Position numbers and translations under genes: made by a program. From positions 6,285 to 70,284 of the forward strand of contig MNCI01036290.1 of NCBI GenBank assembly GCA_015680685.1: a stretch of DNA of 64,000 nucleotides, written 5' to 3'. Below, piece by piece: positions 34,410 through 46,396 of the stretch. Position 1 is the stretch's first letter, and every line of letters starts with the position of its first letter. Source of the DNA: Gnetum montanum. Lineage: Eukaryota > Streptophyta > Gnetopsida > Gnetales > Gnetaceae. The notes beneath the pieces are model-generated. The model searched no databases, had not been told where the DNA came from, and was given only the letters and a program-made list of their open reading frames with translations.

Positions 34410-36958
34410 TGTTGGAGACATTGGTTTCAAGCCTCACCCAAGTTGGCATCCCATCTACCTCTACACTGTGTATGGTAGGGGGTGAGAGGGAAGAAGGAGA
34501 ATGAGATAGTGAAAATTTCATACCTTCATATTTCAACATTGGAGAGAGAGGGGAAAAGTTTGGAGACCAAAATGAAAACTTGGTAGTTTTCAAAGATGGT
34601 TTTGGCAGGCTACTAACTTTTGTCACAAAGGAGTAAAAAGTAGGCTTGGTTGGTATAGAAACCAACATTAGTTTAGTGGAAAAATATGTGGTAGCAAATA
34701 TTAAGTGGTTATTAAGGCTTCCATGTTGGCTTTGATCTAGAAACTCACATTAGATGTTGTAAAATTTCAACAACTAGACCACTTACAGCTTCCATGTTGA
34801 GGTTTCTGCTATAAGGGGAGTAAAGGTAGTGTTGGACTCCTTGGGAGTCTTGGCTTTAAAAAACTAATAAAACCTTACAATAAAAGCAAGTCTAGTCATT
34901 AAATTTATAACAAACCTCACTAATGCTAGCCTCCAAACTACTTCCATGCTGGGTATGGCAAAGGTAAGGGGTGAGGGGTGGGGGGGATCGGGGGTGAGAT
35001 GATGGAAAATTCACACCTCCTACCTCAATGTTGATGAGAAGAAGGATAAAATTGAAAGTGAAAAGTTAGTGTTTTTCCACTATAACTAGTTTTAGCCAGC
35101 TACCAATTTTCTTAGCTTGGAAAAGTGGGGGAAAGCCAACTCACCAAAGAGTTAAACCACCCACTTTTGGAAACTAAAGAAAAACATTTGGCAGAAAAAA
35201 GAAAAAAGAAATAGGGGGTGGGGGAGGGAAGATATCAATGCTAGTTTTGGGCTGTAAATCACAACTAATGCTATGAAAAGCTAAAACCCAACCACTTGCA
35301 ACTTCCATGTTGCAGTTTTGGTCATAGGGGAGGAAAGACCAATGTTGATTCTTCAAAGGTTTTAGCTACAAAAATCAAGGCAGTGCTTGTAAAAGGTAAT
35401 GAAAAGAATAGATTTGGTCATAGAATTTGGTAATGAAAAACTATTATGATTGAAAACATTGGTTATTGGAATAACCAAGGATCCTCAGTGCAGTAGTTCC
35501 TTAATCTCAAATCCCCAAGGCCTTCATAGGAAAAATGGGATTTAAGGTACCTTGGCTAGCTTGACAGATCAACTAGGGAGTTATGAAATGTGAAATGTGA
35601 AAATACAAAAAAATATAAATAATGCATAGAAAATAAATTTATTTTTGAACACAAAACTCAAAACTTAAAATATTATGGAGAAAGAATAAAGGATAAGTTA
35701 GAGAGATGTGTACAAATGGTGCCTAGATGAGTAGAAAGGGGATTCACTTATGCAAGAGTTCAAAGCCTATTGAAGCCGATGTGATCTACTCCATGATCTA
35801 GGTACTAAGCCACTCCTAATGCTATAAACCTTCCTCAACTACTACAACCTTAGATCTACAAGTTGGGTCATTATTGGAGGTGAGAAGAGTAGAAAATATA
35901 GATGTTAGATTACTCCATGTTGGGGTTTTGGAATGCCAGAAGTGTAGTGTTGACACCAAAACTCCACAAATCTCAAGGCGATTATCCTTCCACTATGGGA
36001 TTCAAGAGGATGCAAACATGGAAGATTGTAATAACCCTTGTGTGCTTGAAAATAACCCAAGTGTAGAATTGTAAGAAAAAATCATTAAACTTTGTTGAGA
36101 ATCTTCTTAATAGTGTACAGTGCTAAATCTTGTTAAAAATATTCAACAATGAGAAAAGTTGTTGAATCGTGAGAAAAATTGCTAAACCTATAAATGTTGT
36201 TGGAGGATAGCTTTTATAGGTTCTTTGGGCCATGAATCAGACTACAAAATGGCTACAAATTGGCTGCCAAATTTAGGTGGGATGGTTGCCCAAATTTGGG
36301 GTTTACTATACATAGAAAATGCTTTACCCATGGCCATTCCATTTACTATAAATAGTAACTGAGGCATACCTTTCATGCTGGAGATGAATCTTCTATGCTA
36401 AGCTCTCCACCATGCTTATTGAAGTGGTTGGAAAATGTTGAAGTGTATGAAATGATGAAATTTGGCTTTTGTGGCTTCCACACTAGGGGATTGAACCTTC
36501 CATGCTAGGGATGAAGCCTTGACACTAGGGGAAAATTTCCATGCTAAGGGGAAAAGTTTCTAGGCTGTGCATGTGGTCTCCACATTGAGAAAGGAAAATT
36601 TCCAAAACCCCCACCTTTCCATGCTAGGGGTAGGTGAGATCTATGCCTCTACATGTGTTTCTAGCATAGAAAAATGTATACCCCCCATAAAACCCAACAA
36701 ATTGCCTTTTATAGCATTCCAAAAGACATTTTTGACCTCCCCAAGCCCAAATATAGATACTAGGTAACTTTGTTTACTTGGGGAATGAGGCTTTGACCAC
36801 TTATGAGGCATTTTTATCCCCAAAAGTATAAAGTATGTGAAATTACCCATTATGGGCTAAAAATTTCACATTTAAAATGAAGGTTTGCATTGAGTCTCAC
36901 GGGGTGAAAGCTACATGATGAAGAATGGCTATAACATGCAAATTTTTGTTGTGTTTCA
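34410..36958 (-). repeat. 5' LTR of T2, long form (2.55 kb)
   Basis: On the minus strand it starts TGAAACACA at 36958 and ends TCTCCAACA at 34410, followed by the PBS. A TATA box (minus, plus 36213-36219) lies about 740 bases in. It aligns with P's LTR over its whole length (inverted). Short words of the type 'ccatgctaggg' recur at 36480-36640; the same word marks the 182-bp units of the spacer. Confidence 0.8.
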
Positions 36959-36963
36959 AGGGT
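36959..36963. repeat. Right target duplication of T2
   Basis: AGGGT, partner of AGGGAT at 18567-18572. Confidence 0.6.
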
Positions 36964-38632
36964 AAATCCCCCTTTACCCCAACTTACTAATTATAGTAAG
37001 TACTTAATTTTCAGCTATTTGTGTTTCCTTTTAAGAATTTTTGAATTCTGTTCATGAGAATTCACTTTTCCATTGCCATTTATAGTTTATTTCAAGCCAT
37101 TTTTGAGAAAATAGACATGTCTTTCTAACAATCCACCAAATTGTCCTTCACCCTCACTGGTAAAGGTCCTAGCCAACAAGCCATGAGGGTCTATGACCCC
37201 AAAGACACTACCATCATCAAGTGTAGCTGATCTTTGAGGATTAGAGGGGAAAGTATTAACTTTACATTCATAAATGAAGATGGTTACTACTATATTTATG
37301 TGAAAATGCAAGTCAGCCTCATGATTCCACATATGGAAGCAAGGTAAAAAGGAATTTTGAGCTTGTACATTGGGATGGAAAAGAGCATGTCCCTTTCCTA
37401 TATGACCAAATACCTCTAACCAATATCTATGCCAACATCTTGGCTTAACTACTTATGATGGAAGAAGAAGATGATAAGCATAGCTCAGAAGAACAACAAG
37501 AGGAGGAGGATGTATTTAGGGTGAAATCTAAACCCAAAAACATCCTAGAGGATTATTCCAACAAACATCCCCTAAGGTCACAATGCCTTCTTCTAACACT
37601 TTTATTTTCTCCATGGACATGGTGCTACCACCCTCCTACCATACCATGGCTGGTTGCACATTAGTCATAGCCATACATTAATCTCAATCAATGTCACAAC
37701 CAATAGCCTATAACACATTTGTATCATTCGCTATACAGCCTTGGTCTATGCAACCATCGATGGTGGTTTTTACTACCACAAACCTACTTACCACCCATGT
37801 GGAATCCACCATGGAACCCCAAGTAACTCAAGGGTCACACATCTCCTTTATCTAGTTTGTAGCTTAGGTACTGGCACAAACATCCTTCTCCTTGTTTAGC
37901 CCATAATCTACAACGATAACACAACCTTTCCCTTTTGTATTGCAACCCACAGCAAGGTAACAAGCCTTAAAAAAAACATCACAATCATATGTGTAAACCC
38001 CATAGCCAACAAGGCCACCATAGAGCCTAGATCAAGCCTTCCAAATGATCCAAGACCTAATAGAGGAATTGAAGAGGTTTAAAGCCTCCACTTTACAAAT
38101 AGTTAATATTATGGACTTCTAGTAGGATGATCCCATTAGTCTTTTGGTCCCACACTTGACACTTCCTCTTGGTGTCCTTATTGCTTAATTTAGCAAGCAT
38201 AATGAAGAAGGTGATTCCAATGCTCAACTTATCACCTTTTGATTTGAATGCTTAGTCTTACAACCATGGCCTCATACCATCATGAGGATTTTTCCCATGT
38301 CTTTGATTGGAAAAGCACTTGATTGGTATTTCACATTGCTCGTAGGATCCATATCCTCTCTAGAGGAATTTAAATTCTAGTTTGTTAACCACTTCAAGTA
38401 TAACTTAAATATTGACACAACACTTTACCAACTCATGAAGGTCAAGTAGGGATCCCTAAAACCCATGTAGAAGTTCATTCAACGTTGGAATGGGTTGCTA
38501 AATGAAATATTGGAACCTATAGCCAAAGCACACATTCTAGTTATATTTAAGGAAGTGGTTAAAGAGTTTATAAAGTCCAAGCTCAACTACCTTATCCCAT
38601 GCTCCCTCAACCAAGAATTTTTCTAAACAAAT
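36959..38632 (+). pseudogene. 5' leader and gag of P, cut by A2
   Basis: The first 140 bases are the inverse of the T2 leader (34400-34262). The gag core then follows on the plus strand: QAFQMIQDLIEELKRFKAST near 38035, PMSLIGKALDWYF near 38300, SSLEEFKFQFVNHFKYNL-type text near 38360 (one Gln codon is TAG) and QRWNGLLNEILEPIAKAH near 38490. The gene ends abruptly at 38632 where the A2 LTR begins. The N-terminal part (37330-38000) is rich in Thr, Pro and Ser. Confidence 0.7.
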
Positions 38633-39463
38633 TGATGAGTCTCGATATCGAACCCTCGATATCGAATACGTGATATCGGAGATGTTGAAGTGATATTGGA
38701 TAGCAATGTTGGAACCTATCTCATTGGCCATAAAAAGGAGATAGGGACACTTGGTTTGGCATTAGTTTTTAGTCCCTTAGTTGAAATCTTGTAGTTTTTC
38801 CCTTCTAGAGTTAGAATTATTTTTGAGTGCCCATAGTAGGAGTCATAAAGTGAACAGATCTTTGTTTGACCATTGTATACTTGAGCACACCTTGTGTTTG
38901 GAAATAAAGATGAACTTTGTGATATGCCTTGCAACATTTAGAATAGCTTAATTATTGCATTTAATGTTATTTACTATTATTTTATGCTCTCATTAGTTAA
39001 TCAATGTTATTTCTATTGAATTGTTAATTATCAATGAATTAGCACACTTAGCATGACCACTCTGAGCATACATGGGAACACTTGGTAACCCAGTAACGAC
39101 TAGCGTTTGGTAATCCCAGTAGTGTTACACTGGTTCAGGATGTGTTCGGAGAGTGGGAATGGATGCTTGTGTTAGGACTAGTTAGAGAATAGTAAACTAG
39201 TTAAATCAAATTAGTTATTAAATTACCTCATTTCTCTCTTTTAAGCATCAAGAAAATAAAACATAAAATAATAAAAATCACATATCTCGAGTTCACTTAA
39301 CCATACAATTGAGCCTTAGAAGTAAGCTTGGGAAGACAACAATTACATAACTCATCTTTGTTTTGTGTAGGTGCATAAACACTTAATCCTTGGAGTTCGA
39401 GTAGATCACGCATGAATGCTCATATTCATATGGTTGGATGTAGGGGTACCTCACCGCTCATCA
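38633..39463 (+). repeat. 5' LTR of A2
   Basis: Starts TGATGAGTC and ends CTCATCA. Near the start are three CGATATCG-type palindromes. The latter half matches the other family A LTRs closely. Confidence 0.85.
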
Positions 39464-39464
39464 T

Positions 39465-39482
39465 TGGTGCCATTTTTGGGTA
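39465..39482 (+). other. Primer-binding site of A2
   Basis: TGGTGCCATTTTTGGGTA directly after the LTR. It differs from the common plant gypsy site TGGCGCCGTTGCCGGGGA (usually assigned to tRNA-Asp, used by Athila-like elements) only by C-to-T and G-to-A changes, apart from one or two positions. Confidence 0.65.
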
Positions 39483-39597
39483 TGGTGCTAGTTATTTAGA
39501 TTAGTTACATCATCCAAGATCACTGTAATGAAGCCTTGACGATATACCTTTTATAAGGAAAGTAACTGTAAATAAGTCACACAAAAATTCTAAAACA

Positions 39598-41652
39598 ATG
39601 TCTCTCTCACAAGACAATGATAATGCAACAACTAGTAAGGCAATTCATTGGAGAACCAATGAATTATATGATGATGAAGATGAAGTTTGAAGTACTCAAT
39701 CTTATGCAGGGGTCTCCTATGTACATAAATGAAGACAACATCATTCCAACTCATAAATTCATAACCTACCTAGTGATGATGAATCCTTTCTGACCACTAA
39801 GAGCCTAATGCATATACAAGAGGTTGTTTGAATATCCTGTAGGCATCGTAAGAAAAGCCATCTACCCAGGCTTGATTTAAACAACTTTCCCAAGTTTTTA
39901 GGAGGCTATGATTTATATTCACAACATCATTTACAAGCCTTCCATGATGCCTATGTATGGAACAATATTGATAATGGGTGGCAAAGACTTAAGCTCTTTC
40001 TTATGATATTCGTTGGCCAAGCAAAAGTATGGTAGAGGTCCTTAAAACCAAAATCAATTCGATGTTGGCTAACAATGGTAGAACTCTTCACTGAAAGATA
40101 CCAAAACTATGCAAGAGTGTTAGCCTTGAGGAAACATATCCAAGAGTGGAAATAAGCACAACATGAACCCTTGGACATGGCCCTAGAAATATATTACTCT
40201 TTGTTAAAAAAATGCCTAGGCCATGGGTTCTCCAAGGAAAGGCTAATGTACCACATCATGGATGGGCTCTGTAATGAAACAAGGGAGATCCTAAGGATGT
40301 ATGCCTCAGGAAAACTATATGAACTATGAACCCACCAATTCCAAGAGCTTATTAAGTAGGTAGCAAAAGAAGAAGGAGAAATAGCTAAATGGGAGAATGT
40401 TGAAAACCCTCAATAGGACCAAAATCTCAAAATAGAAAAGGTCCATGATCATGAAGAGGAGAAATCAACTCACTTCAAGGAGGTGGAATCATCTTTGGCA
40501 ATACTACAATCACTAGATAAAATTAAGGCAAAGATAAATAAGATGATGTAATCGATACATGTAAGATGCAGAGAATATACCAACACTATTAGAGGTAGAA
40601 CCATGATGAACCAAGAAATAGGATAGAACACCACTAGATAATCGGAAAGAAGGGTTGAAGAGAATAAGGATAATAACTCAACTACTAATCATACGTATCA
40701 ATGTAACATTTGTCTATACAATCACCCCAAAGGTCGATGTCCAATCTTGTCACATTTACATGAGCATTGGGGAGGAATGTTACATCTAGAGTTCATACAA
40801 AAATACTATGTTCAATCATAGTGGAAAAAATCCTAGTCATGAGGGAGGCCACCTTCAAATTGGTCACACCCTTCATACCGTTCAAACCTAAGCACTTATT
40901 AGGATTAAAATCCTGTTTCCCCAACTATGTCAACATCCTCTATCTCACCACATTGTTATCATTCTCATAAGTCCTACAACCAATGTCCTCTCCCATAATA
41001 TCACCACCTCATGTTCCTTTCACTTCTCCTTGCCCTCAATATTCTCATCCTTCACCTCCTTCTACATCTCCATTGGTTGTGCCAGAAGGTTTTGCATGAC
41101 AGCATCAACCCACAAATATTACTTGTGCTGTTATTATCAATAGCAGTGGAGGTCCTCCACAATGTTGAAAGCATCCTTTCTATAGGCACGACCAAAGAAA
41201 GAGACAACATGCTTTTGAAATTATTGCATCCTCCAACCCAGTGCAAGTTCAATGCTATGATGCATCTGCCTCCTTGAACACAATGCCTCCTATTACTTTA
41301 TCAGGGCCACCAATCAATAGTCCAACTACCATGCGGCCTAATGAATATAACCATATAGAGAGACATATTGATCCTTGCATACCATCTTACGTTCACAGGT
41401 GTCATAGTGGGTCAACTCTTTATCAATTAAACACACCTTATAATTTTCCCCATTATGCCTACTTTAATCAAGTGTGTGAACCCCAATTTGGATACATTCC
41501 AACCACCACATCAAAGGACACCTAGTGGTTTGGATATGACCAAACTCTAATGTTCCCAAAATTCTTGGATCCAAATCTTCCATTTATTAATTCTCGCCAC
41601 AATCAAAAGTTTAGTTTTGGGGATATCCTCCATTCTAGCAAGAAAAATTAAT
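39598..41652 (+). pseudogene. gag of A2
   Basis: ATG at 39598 (MSLSQDNDNATTSK...) opens a frame of roughly 680 codons. Early stops are TGA where Arg (CGA) fits, later ones TAG/TAA where Gln fits. The gag core starts near 39865 (LDLNNFPKFLGGYDLYSQHH) and continues through WQRLKLFLMIFVGQAKVW to RYQNYARVLALRKHIQEW and HIMDGLCNETREIL. A coiled-coil stretch (LAILQSLDKIKAKINKM) follows. Then comes a zinc-knuckle-like CNICLYNHPKGRC near 40710 (C-x2-C-x3-H-x4-C, one residue short of the usual spacing). The C-terminal part is Pro/Tyr/Asn-rich and ends near 41652. The gag starting at 63080 is a relative. Confidence 0.8.
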
Positions 41653-42707
41653 AAATGTTTTTTCTTTTCTTTAATTTTACAATTTTTTATCTTTCATTTT
41701 TCATCTTTCAATTTTTTGTTTTACCTTTTTATTTATTGTTTTATCTTTTTATCTTTTTGTGGGTAATCTCATCTATGAATAAAACACTCATGTGACTCAT
41801 TGGTTGAGGTGTTGTTCTATGATATCAAGTCTCAAGTAACTAATTATTTGGATAGTGAGCCCACCACATCCACCCAACCACTCTATTAATAAGAGGTTCT
41901 ACTCTAGGTATGATAATATTCTTATCATCATGAAGACTTAAAAGTAATTTTGTGCTCATTATGCCTAGAGCAAAAAATGATGGACTAAGAGGGAATGGCC
42001 AGGGTGTGAAATTAGGGGGACTTGTGGATTCTTTTTGGTGACATTTGTGGGTGCTATCATGTAACTTGGTTGTACTAAGATCCTTGTAGATCTAACAAAA
42101 AATGAGAGTAAGAGTAATAAAGGCACTCAATAAAGAAACTCAATACTATTTTGGGGGTCCTACTAGAAAGACATGCACCCATGCCTAAAGGTTGGTAGCT
42201 TCTCTAGTTCACTGTTGGAAAGGAAAAAGTGCCAAAGGGGATAGAAAGGAAAAAAGAAGAAGAAATAAAAGATCAAGAAAAAAAATGTGCTACAGAGAAA
42301 TTCCAAATCACTCCTCCCTTGGACAAAATTCCAAGTGATCATATGCCTTGTTGTCATGGTGCTCTTATGGTTGCCCATCATTGGATGAAACAATGCAATG
42401 TTACTGATCAGAGGAATGGACTTGGTCTTGATTTTGGAGTAACAGGCTAATGACACATTAATTACACCCTACACTTAGGATTCATTGTGCCCTAGGCTAG
42501 TTACCTCATGTCCTAATTTCTGCAATCCCTTCTATGATTCGCCTCATCTCACTGTTCATGTATTTTTGACTTGTGTCTTGTGTAGCATCGAATTCATACC
42601 TCATCATAGTGGTATCTACATGTGTGTGTTTTTTGGAACTTGCGTGGATTACATTTAATCCTTTTAGTGCCTATGAACATTTTTAGGTGTGGTTATGTAA
42701 GGGCATG
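41653..42707 (+). other. A2 region between gag and T3, no pol seen
   Basis: A T-rich stretch (41655-41760) is followed by unassigned sequence. A Lys/Glu-rich open frame of 73 codons (42229-42450: PKGIERKKEEEIKDQEKK..., then a Cys/His-containing part) has coding-like composition but no family I recognise. No RT, protease or integrase motif was found on either strand. Confidence 0.5.
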
Positions 42708-42712
42708 ATAGG
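42708..42712. repeat. Left target duplication of T3
   Basis: ATAGG, identical to 61127-61131 on the other side of T3. Confidence 0.85.
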
Positions 42713-43390
42713 TGTAGCGACTGAAAATGTCAGTGGCTGGAAACACTGAGAGGTCGTTGAGTAAATAGTTTTAACCTCAGATCCGTGCGAGGGCCATGCT
42801 GGATAAAATGGAAACAAGGCACCCTGAACAGTCTGGTCAATCAAACAGGGACTTAATCAATGTAACTTAACCTTTTGTAAACGTTTCTTTGAATGTGAAA
42901 ATACTTGAAGTAAAATCAATAATCAATAAATGCAAGAATGAAAATAGTGCCAAACAATGATAATAATAAAGAGATAACAAGGTAAACTTGGGTAAGGAAA
43001 TGCACTGCCGCAAAGGTCATAGGTTCGATTCTTTTCTTTGCTTGAAAATTTATAACAAGTTATACAATGCTGGAGGTGCACAAAGAGTCTAGGAATGACT
43101 GGAACACTCAAAATACCTCAACTATGTTTTCGAGTACAAGCTTGAGAGCCAACAGTACAAAGTGCCAATAAGCAAAAAGAAAATGCCAAGTGCCAATGCT
43201 AACAAAGCCAAGGGGATTCTCAATTTGCCAATCAAGTGAGTTCTTAATTTTCCAACTGCTAAGATTTTCCAACCCTTTGAATTGCTAAAATGCCAACCAA
43301 ATTTTCCAACTTGCCAAAAAATGCCAACAATGCTCAAATTTTCCAACCAAAAAAAAAATTTGCCAACCCTCTGAGCATTGCTCATCAGGG

Positions 43391-43398
43391 TATTTATA
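43391..43398 (-). promoter_or_regulatory. TATA box in T3 3' LTR
   Basis: The minus strand reads CCTATAAATACC. The 5' LTR has the same at 59922-59929, which agrees with the minus-strand orientation of the element. Confidence 0.55.
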
Positions 43399-43595
43399 GG
43401 GCCAGGAGCATGCGAGAAATGAGGCTTATATGACACGTGTCCTAGACCCATGAGATGTTGACGTGCCCATACTATATGGAGGTGAAAAAGATGATCGTGA
43501 ACTTGCTACACTGTAACCATGTGCCATCAAGACTGGAGATGCTAAATCAAGTGTGACAATGATGCAAACAAGGAGTGAAGCACACTAGAGTATCA

Positions 43596-44312
43596 TAGAC
43601 ACTTGCTACACTATGCTACGTTATGGAGCATAGTATGTTGTTTGTGTAGCGTAGCTGCTTGCTACGCTGTGCTACGCTATATAGCGTAGCACAGTGTAGC
43701 CACCAGTTTGAGGAAGAAAATCACATTGAAGTCAACTGCTGGAAGCCTTGGTGCAGGTTGGGCTAACTTTTTGAAGAGTTCCCTTTCAATTTTTCATCTT
43801 TGCTATGCTATGCTACGTTACATAGCATAACAGTTGGCTTCATCTGCAACCCATGTTGGAGTTGCAAACACTTGCTTGAAGCTTGATTATGCCAACAACT
43901 ACAACTTTTGCTTTTGCCAAGGGAAGAATTCGAACTTGCTGAACTTGCATTTGAGACACCTTTTGCTATTCTTGCATTCTTGCTACGCTGTGCTATGCTA
44001 TATAGCGTAGCACAATGTAGCAGCCAGTATATCTTTCTTTTTGTTCAATCCACCAATTTCTGATGAGAAGCTTTGCTAATGACTTGAAGTTGAACAAGGC
44101 AACTGGTTTTGAAGGCCGGAGTGCTTGCCGAGTGCAATTTCCTGATTGGAGTCACTTAGTAAGCTGGGCCTTTCTGACTTGCCTTTGCTACGTTGTGCTA
44201 CACTGCATAGTGTAGCATAGCGTAGCACCCTATTCTGCAACAATTTATGCTTGATTACCTAAGCAACTGTCTTTTGAGACTTGCTATGCTACATAGCATA
44301 GCGTAGCATTTC
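43596..44312. repeat. GCTACGCTA palindrome cluster in T3 3' LTR
   Basis: Perfect example at 43671-43690: GCTACGCTATATAGCGTAGC. Further imperfect copies lie near 43605, 43803, 43985, 44190 and 44282. Each can form a stem of 8-10 base pairs. Confidence 0.85.
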
Positions 44313-44605
44313 AAGCGTCTTCACTAGAAAACTTGCTAAACTATTTTGCGCATCCTGAGCACTGTCGACAATCCTAAGCATGGTTTCTAAATAGACTATT
44401 AGCTAGGTGAAATACCCAGTTGGGCAGGCCGAAGAGTCCATTGGGCCTGTCAATTCTGGAGGTAGAAAACTTGGCGAACTGAACAGTCTAAACTTAGTGC
44501 ATTCATTTCTTGCCAAACTGTCCTGAGGCTACACTTGTGGAAATGTCTGCCTCATTTTCATGATCCTTGTGAAGCAAGAATGCTTTGAAATTTTATGATG
44601 TTTCA

Positions 44606-45970
44606 TTGGCCCTTCTTTGTTGACATCTGGAGGAAGGACTTGAGAGACACTGACAAAGAATATGAAATACCACGAAAGTCAAGATGCTAACACCACTCCT
44701 TAATGATCGTCGAGATGTCTCTTAGCTATTCTTTGAGAGTTTTCGATTAGATATGTAGGGAAAGAGGAAATGGTTAATTGGGAGAAGGAGTTTTAGGAAA
44801 ATGATAAAGATGAAACTTAGTAGGGTCCCTCATCGAAATGCTTGTGAGGGAATTGTTTGCGTGGTCATCTTTGCTTTTGCTAACCTTTGACCTTCATTGG
44901 AATGCTTAGAGAGGGTTACTGCGAAATAGCTAATGTGCCATTTTTTCTAGGAATTTTTTTGCACAATATTTTTCTCTTTTACACTTTTTTATTTTGCTAT
45001 TTTGCCATTTACATTTGCAAACAATCTTGTCGCAGGATAGGTGTTTCTTTCCTAGGATGAGTTGCGTTACATCCACGTGGGGCTTTAACTTGCCTACAAA
45101 TGTTTCCCATGTGGCGAGTTTCATGACATGCGTCATGGACTTTGGGGTTGGGCATATGGAAGGGCTTTACAAGCATTAGAAATATTTGTAAAAGAGGTGA
45201 GAGTGAGAATTGCGGGTGTAAGGAACGAGATAAAGGAGGTTAAGGGGGAGGATAGGATATGCACTCCAAAGTGGGTAAGCTAGTTAGGATGACCACCTTG
45301 GAACGATGTAGTGTCCTGCCTCCATGGAAAAATGCACCTCTAACTAACACCCCTCTGGTACATATCCTACAAAAAAAATAGAGAGCAAACTAGAGGAAGA
45401 AACCATGATGTAAAATGAAGGCAAACACCTTGCTTGCTTTGAACAGAGCTAGAATAACAGATGTTGTTACTAAGCCATTCGACGTCCAAACTAGAAAGGC
45501 TAGCAATAGTTCTGGCAGCATCTACGTGGAGAGGTCGACACTGAGTTAGTTAGGAATTATGGTGATGCAAGTGCTCAGGAATCCCTATCCATGGTAAACA
45601 TCATGCAATTGAACTGTGAGATAGGCTACCCAAAAACTAAATGTCTTTTGGGCTCAGGCGATGGTGGGGGCTGGAGGATAGCAACATTATGGTTGGGCCA
45701 TAATAGTGCTGGAACTCTAGCAGTAGGTACTAACTATAGAAGTTACTACCAAGGCAGAGGGCTATGGTAGTGGTAGCTCCAGAAGGTTAGCAAGATTTCA
45801 TATGACATCTCTGGAGGATCAGCAAGATGCCAGGGGTAGTGGTGTTGAACATATTCCCAAGGATGTTTTCTTAGCATTGTGAACTACATTCGGGAATTGC
45901 AATGTCCCACCCCATGTTGGTAGTGTGCACGCTCACTTTTTTGTAGAGTTGTGATGCATGCTGAGGAGAT
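44606..45970 (-). other. PPT and 3' UTR of T3
   Basis: The minus strand has AACAAAGAAGGGCCAA next to the LTR start. The remaining 1.3 kb has no recognisable protein. Confidence 0.6.
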
Positions 45971-45974
45971 GCCA

Positions 45975-46385
45975 CAAACCCAGTTTAAGATCTTGGTAGA
46001 CCATCTAATGTGCTAGTTTAAGGTCTCAGCAGACCATGGTGCACTAGTTTAAGGTCCTAGCAGATCATAGTGCTAGTTTATCATCATAGTGAATGGTGGC
46101 TATGCTAGTTTAAGGTCCTAGCAGACCGCAGTGCTAGTTTAACATCGTAGCGGATGGTGGATAAGCCAGTTTAAAGTCGTAGCAGATCATCTGTGCCAGT
46201 TTAACATCGTAGTAGATGTGCTTTTCTAGTTTTATATCATGGCGGATAGTCTGTGCTAGTTTATAGTCATAGTAGACTACCTTTGTGAGTTTTATGTCGT
46301 AGCAGACGAGCTTTGCCAGTTTTACATCGTAGCGGATGTCTGCTTACCTTTGCCAGTTTTATGTCTTAACGGACATTTGCTTATC
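45975..46385. repeat. Hairpin repeat array at the integrase/3' UTR border of T3
   Basis: About 13 units at 31-base spacing, each 'agtttaaggtcctagcagac'-like. Units near 46015 and 46107 are the best conserved. The array starts 12 bases after the integrase stop codon in element sense. Confidence 0.85.
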
Positions 46386-46396
46386 TTTCTCATGCA

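Larger units (their letters stand above)
18573..36958 (-). mobile_element. Tat/Ogre-like LTR retrotransposon T2, 18.4 kb
   Basis: On the minus strand: 5' LTR (36958-34410), PBS, gag, protease, 7 kb spacer, RT, RNase H, integrase, short 3' UTR, PPT, 3' LTR (20089-18573). A near-perfect target duplication AGGG(A)T flanks it. Total length 18,386 bases, almost the same as T3 (18,414). The 3' LTR is 1.0 kb shorter than the 5' LTR. Confidence 0.8.
16227..38632 (+). mobile_element. Tat-type element P, plus strand, split by T2 and cut by A2
   Basis: 5' LTR at 16227-18542 with PBS, then T2, then its internal region and gag at 36959-38632. The two halves join smoothly: the left ends GGTAAAGGGA and the right resumes AGGGTAAATCC. 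The same sequence is continuous at the start of T2 (34400-34262, minus). P sits in the RT of T1. Its 3' half is beyond A2 and out of the window or lost. Confidence 0.7.
42713..44605 (-). repeat. 3' LTR of T3
   Basis: Plus-strand start TGTAGCGAC, end TGTTTCA. Aligns with 59224-61126 throughout. Contains at least six GCTACG.../...CGTAGC palindromes between 43596 and 44312. Confidence 0.92.

Noticed and set aside
45975-46385. CRISPR-like array of regular short repeats
   Set aside because: Units are diverged, spacers are not unique sequence of constant length, no cas genes exist, and the context is a plant retrotransposon. The repeats are better explained as element-internal hairpins.
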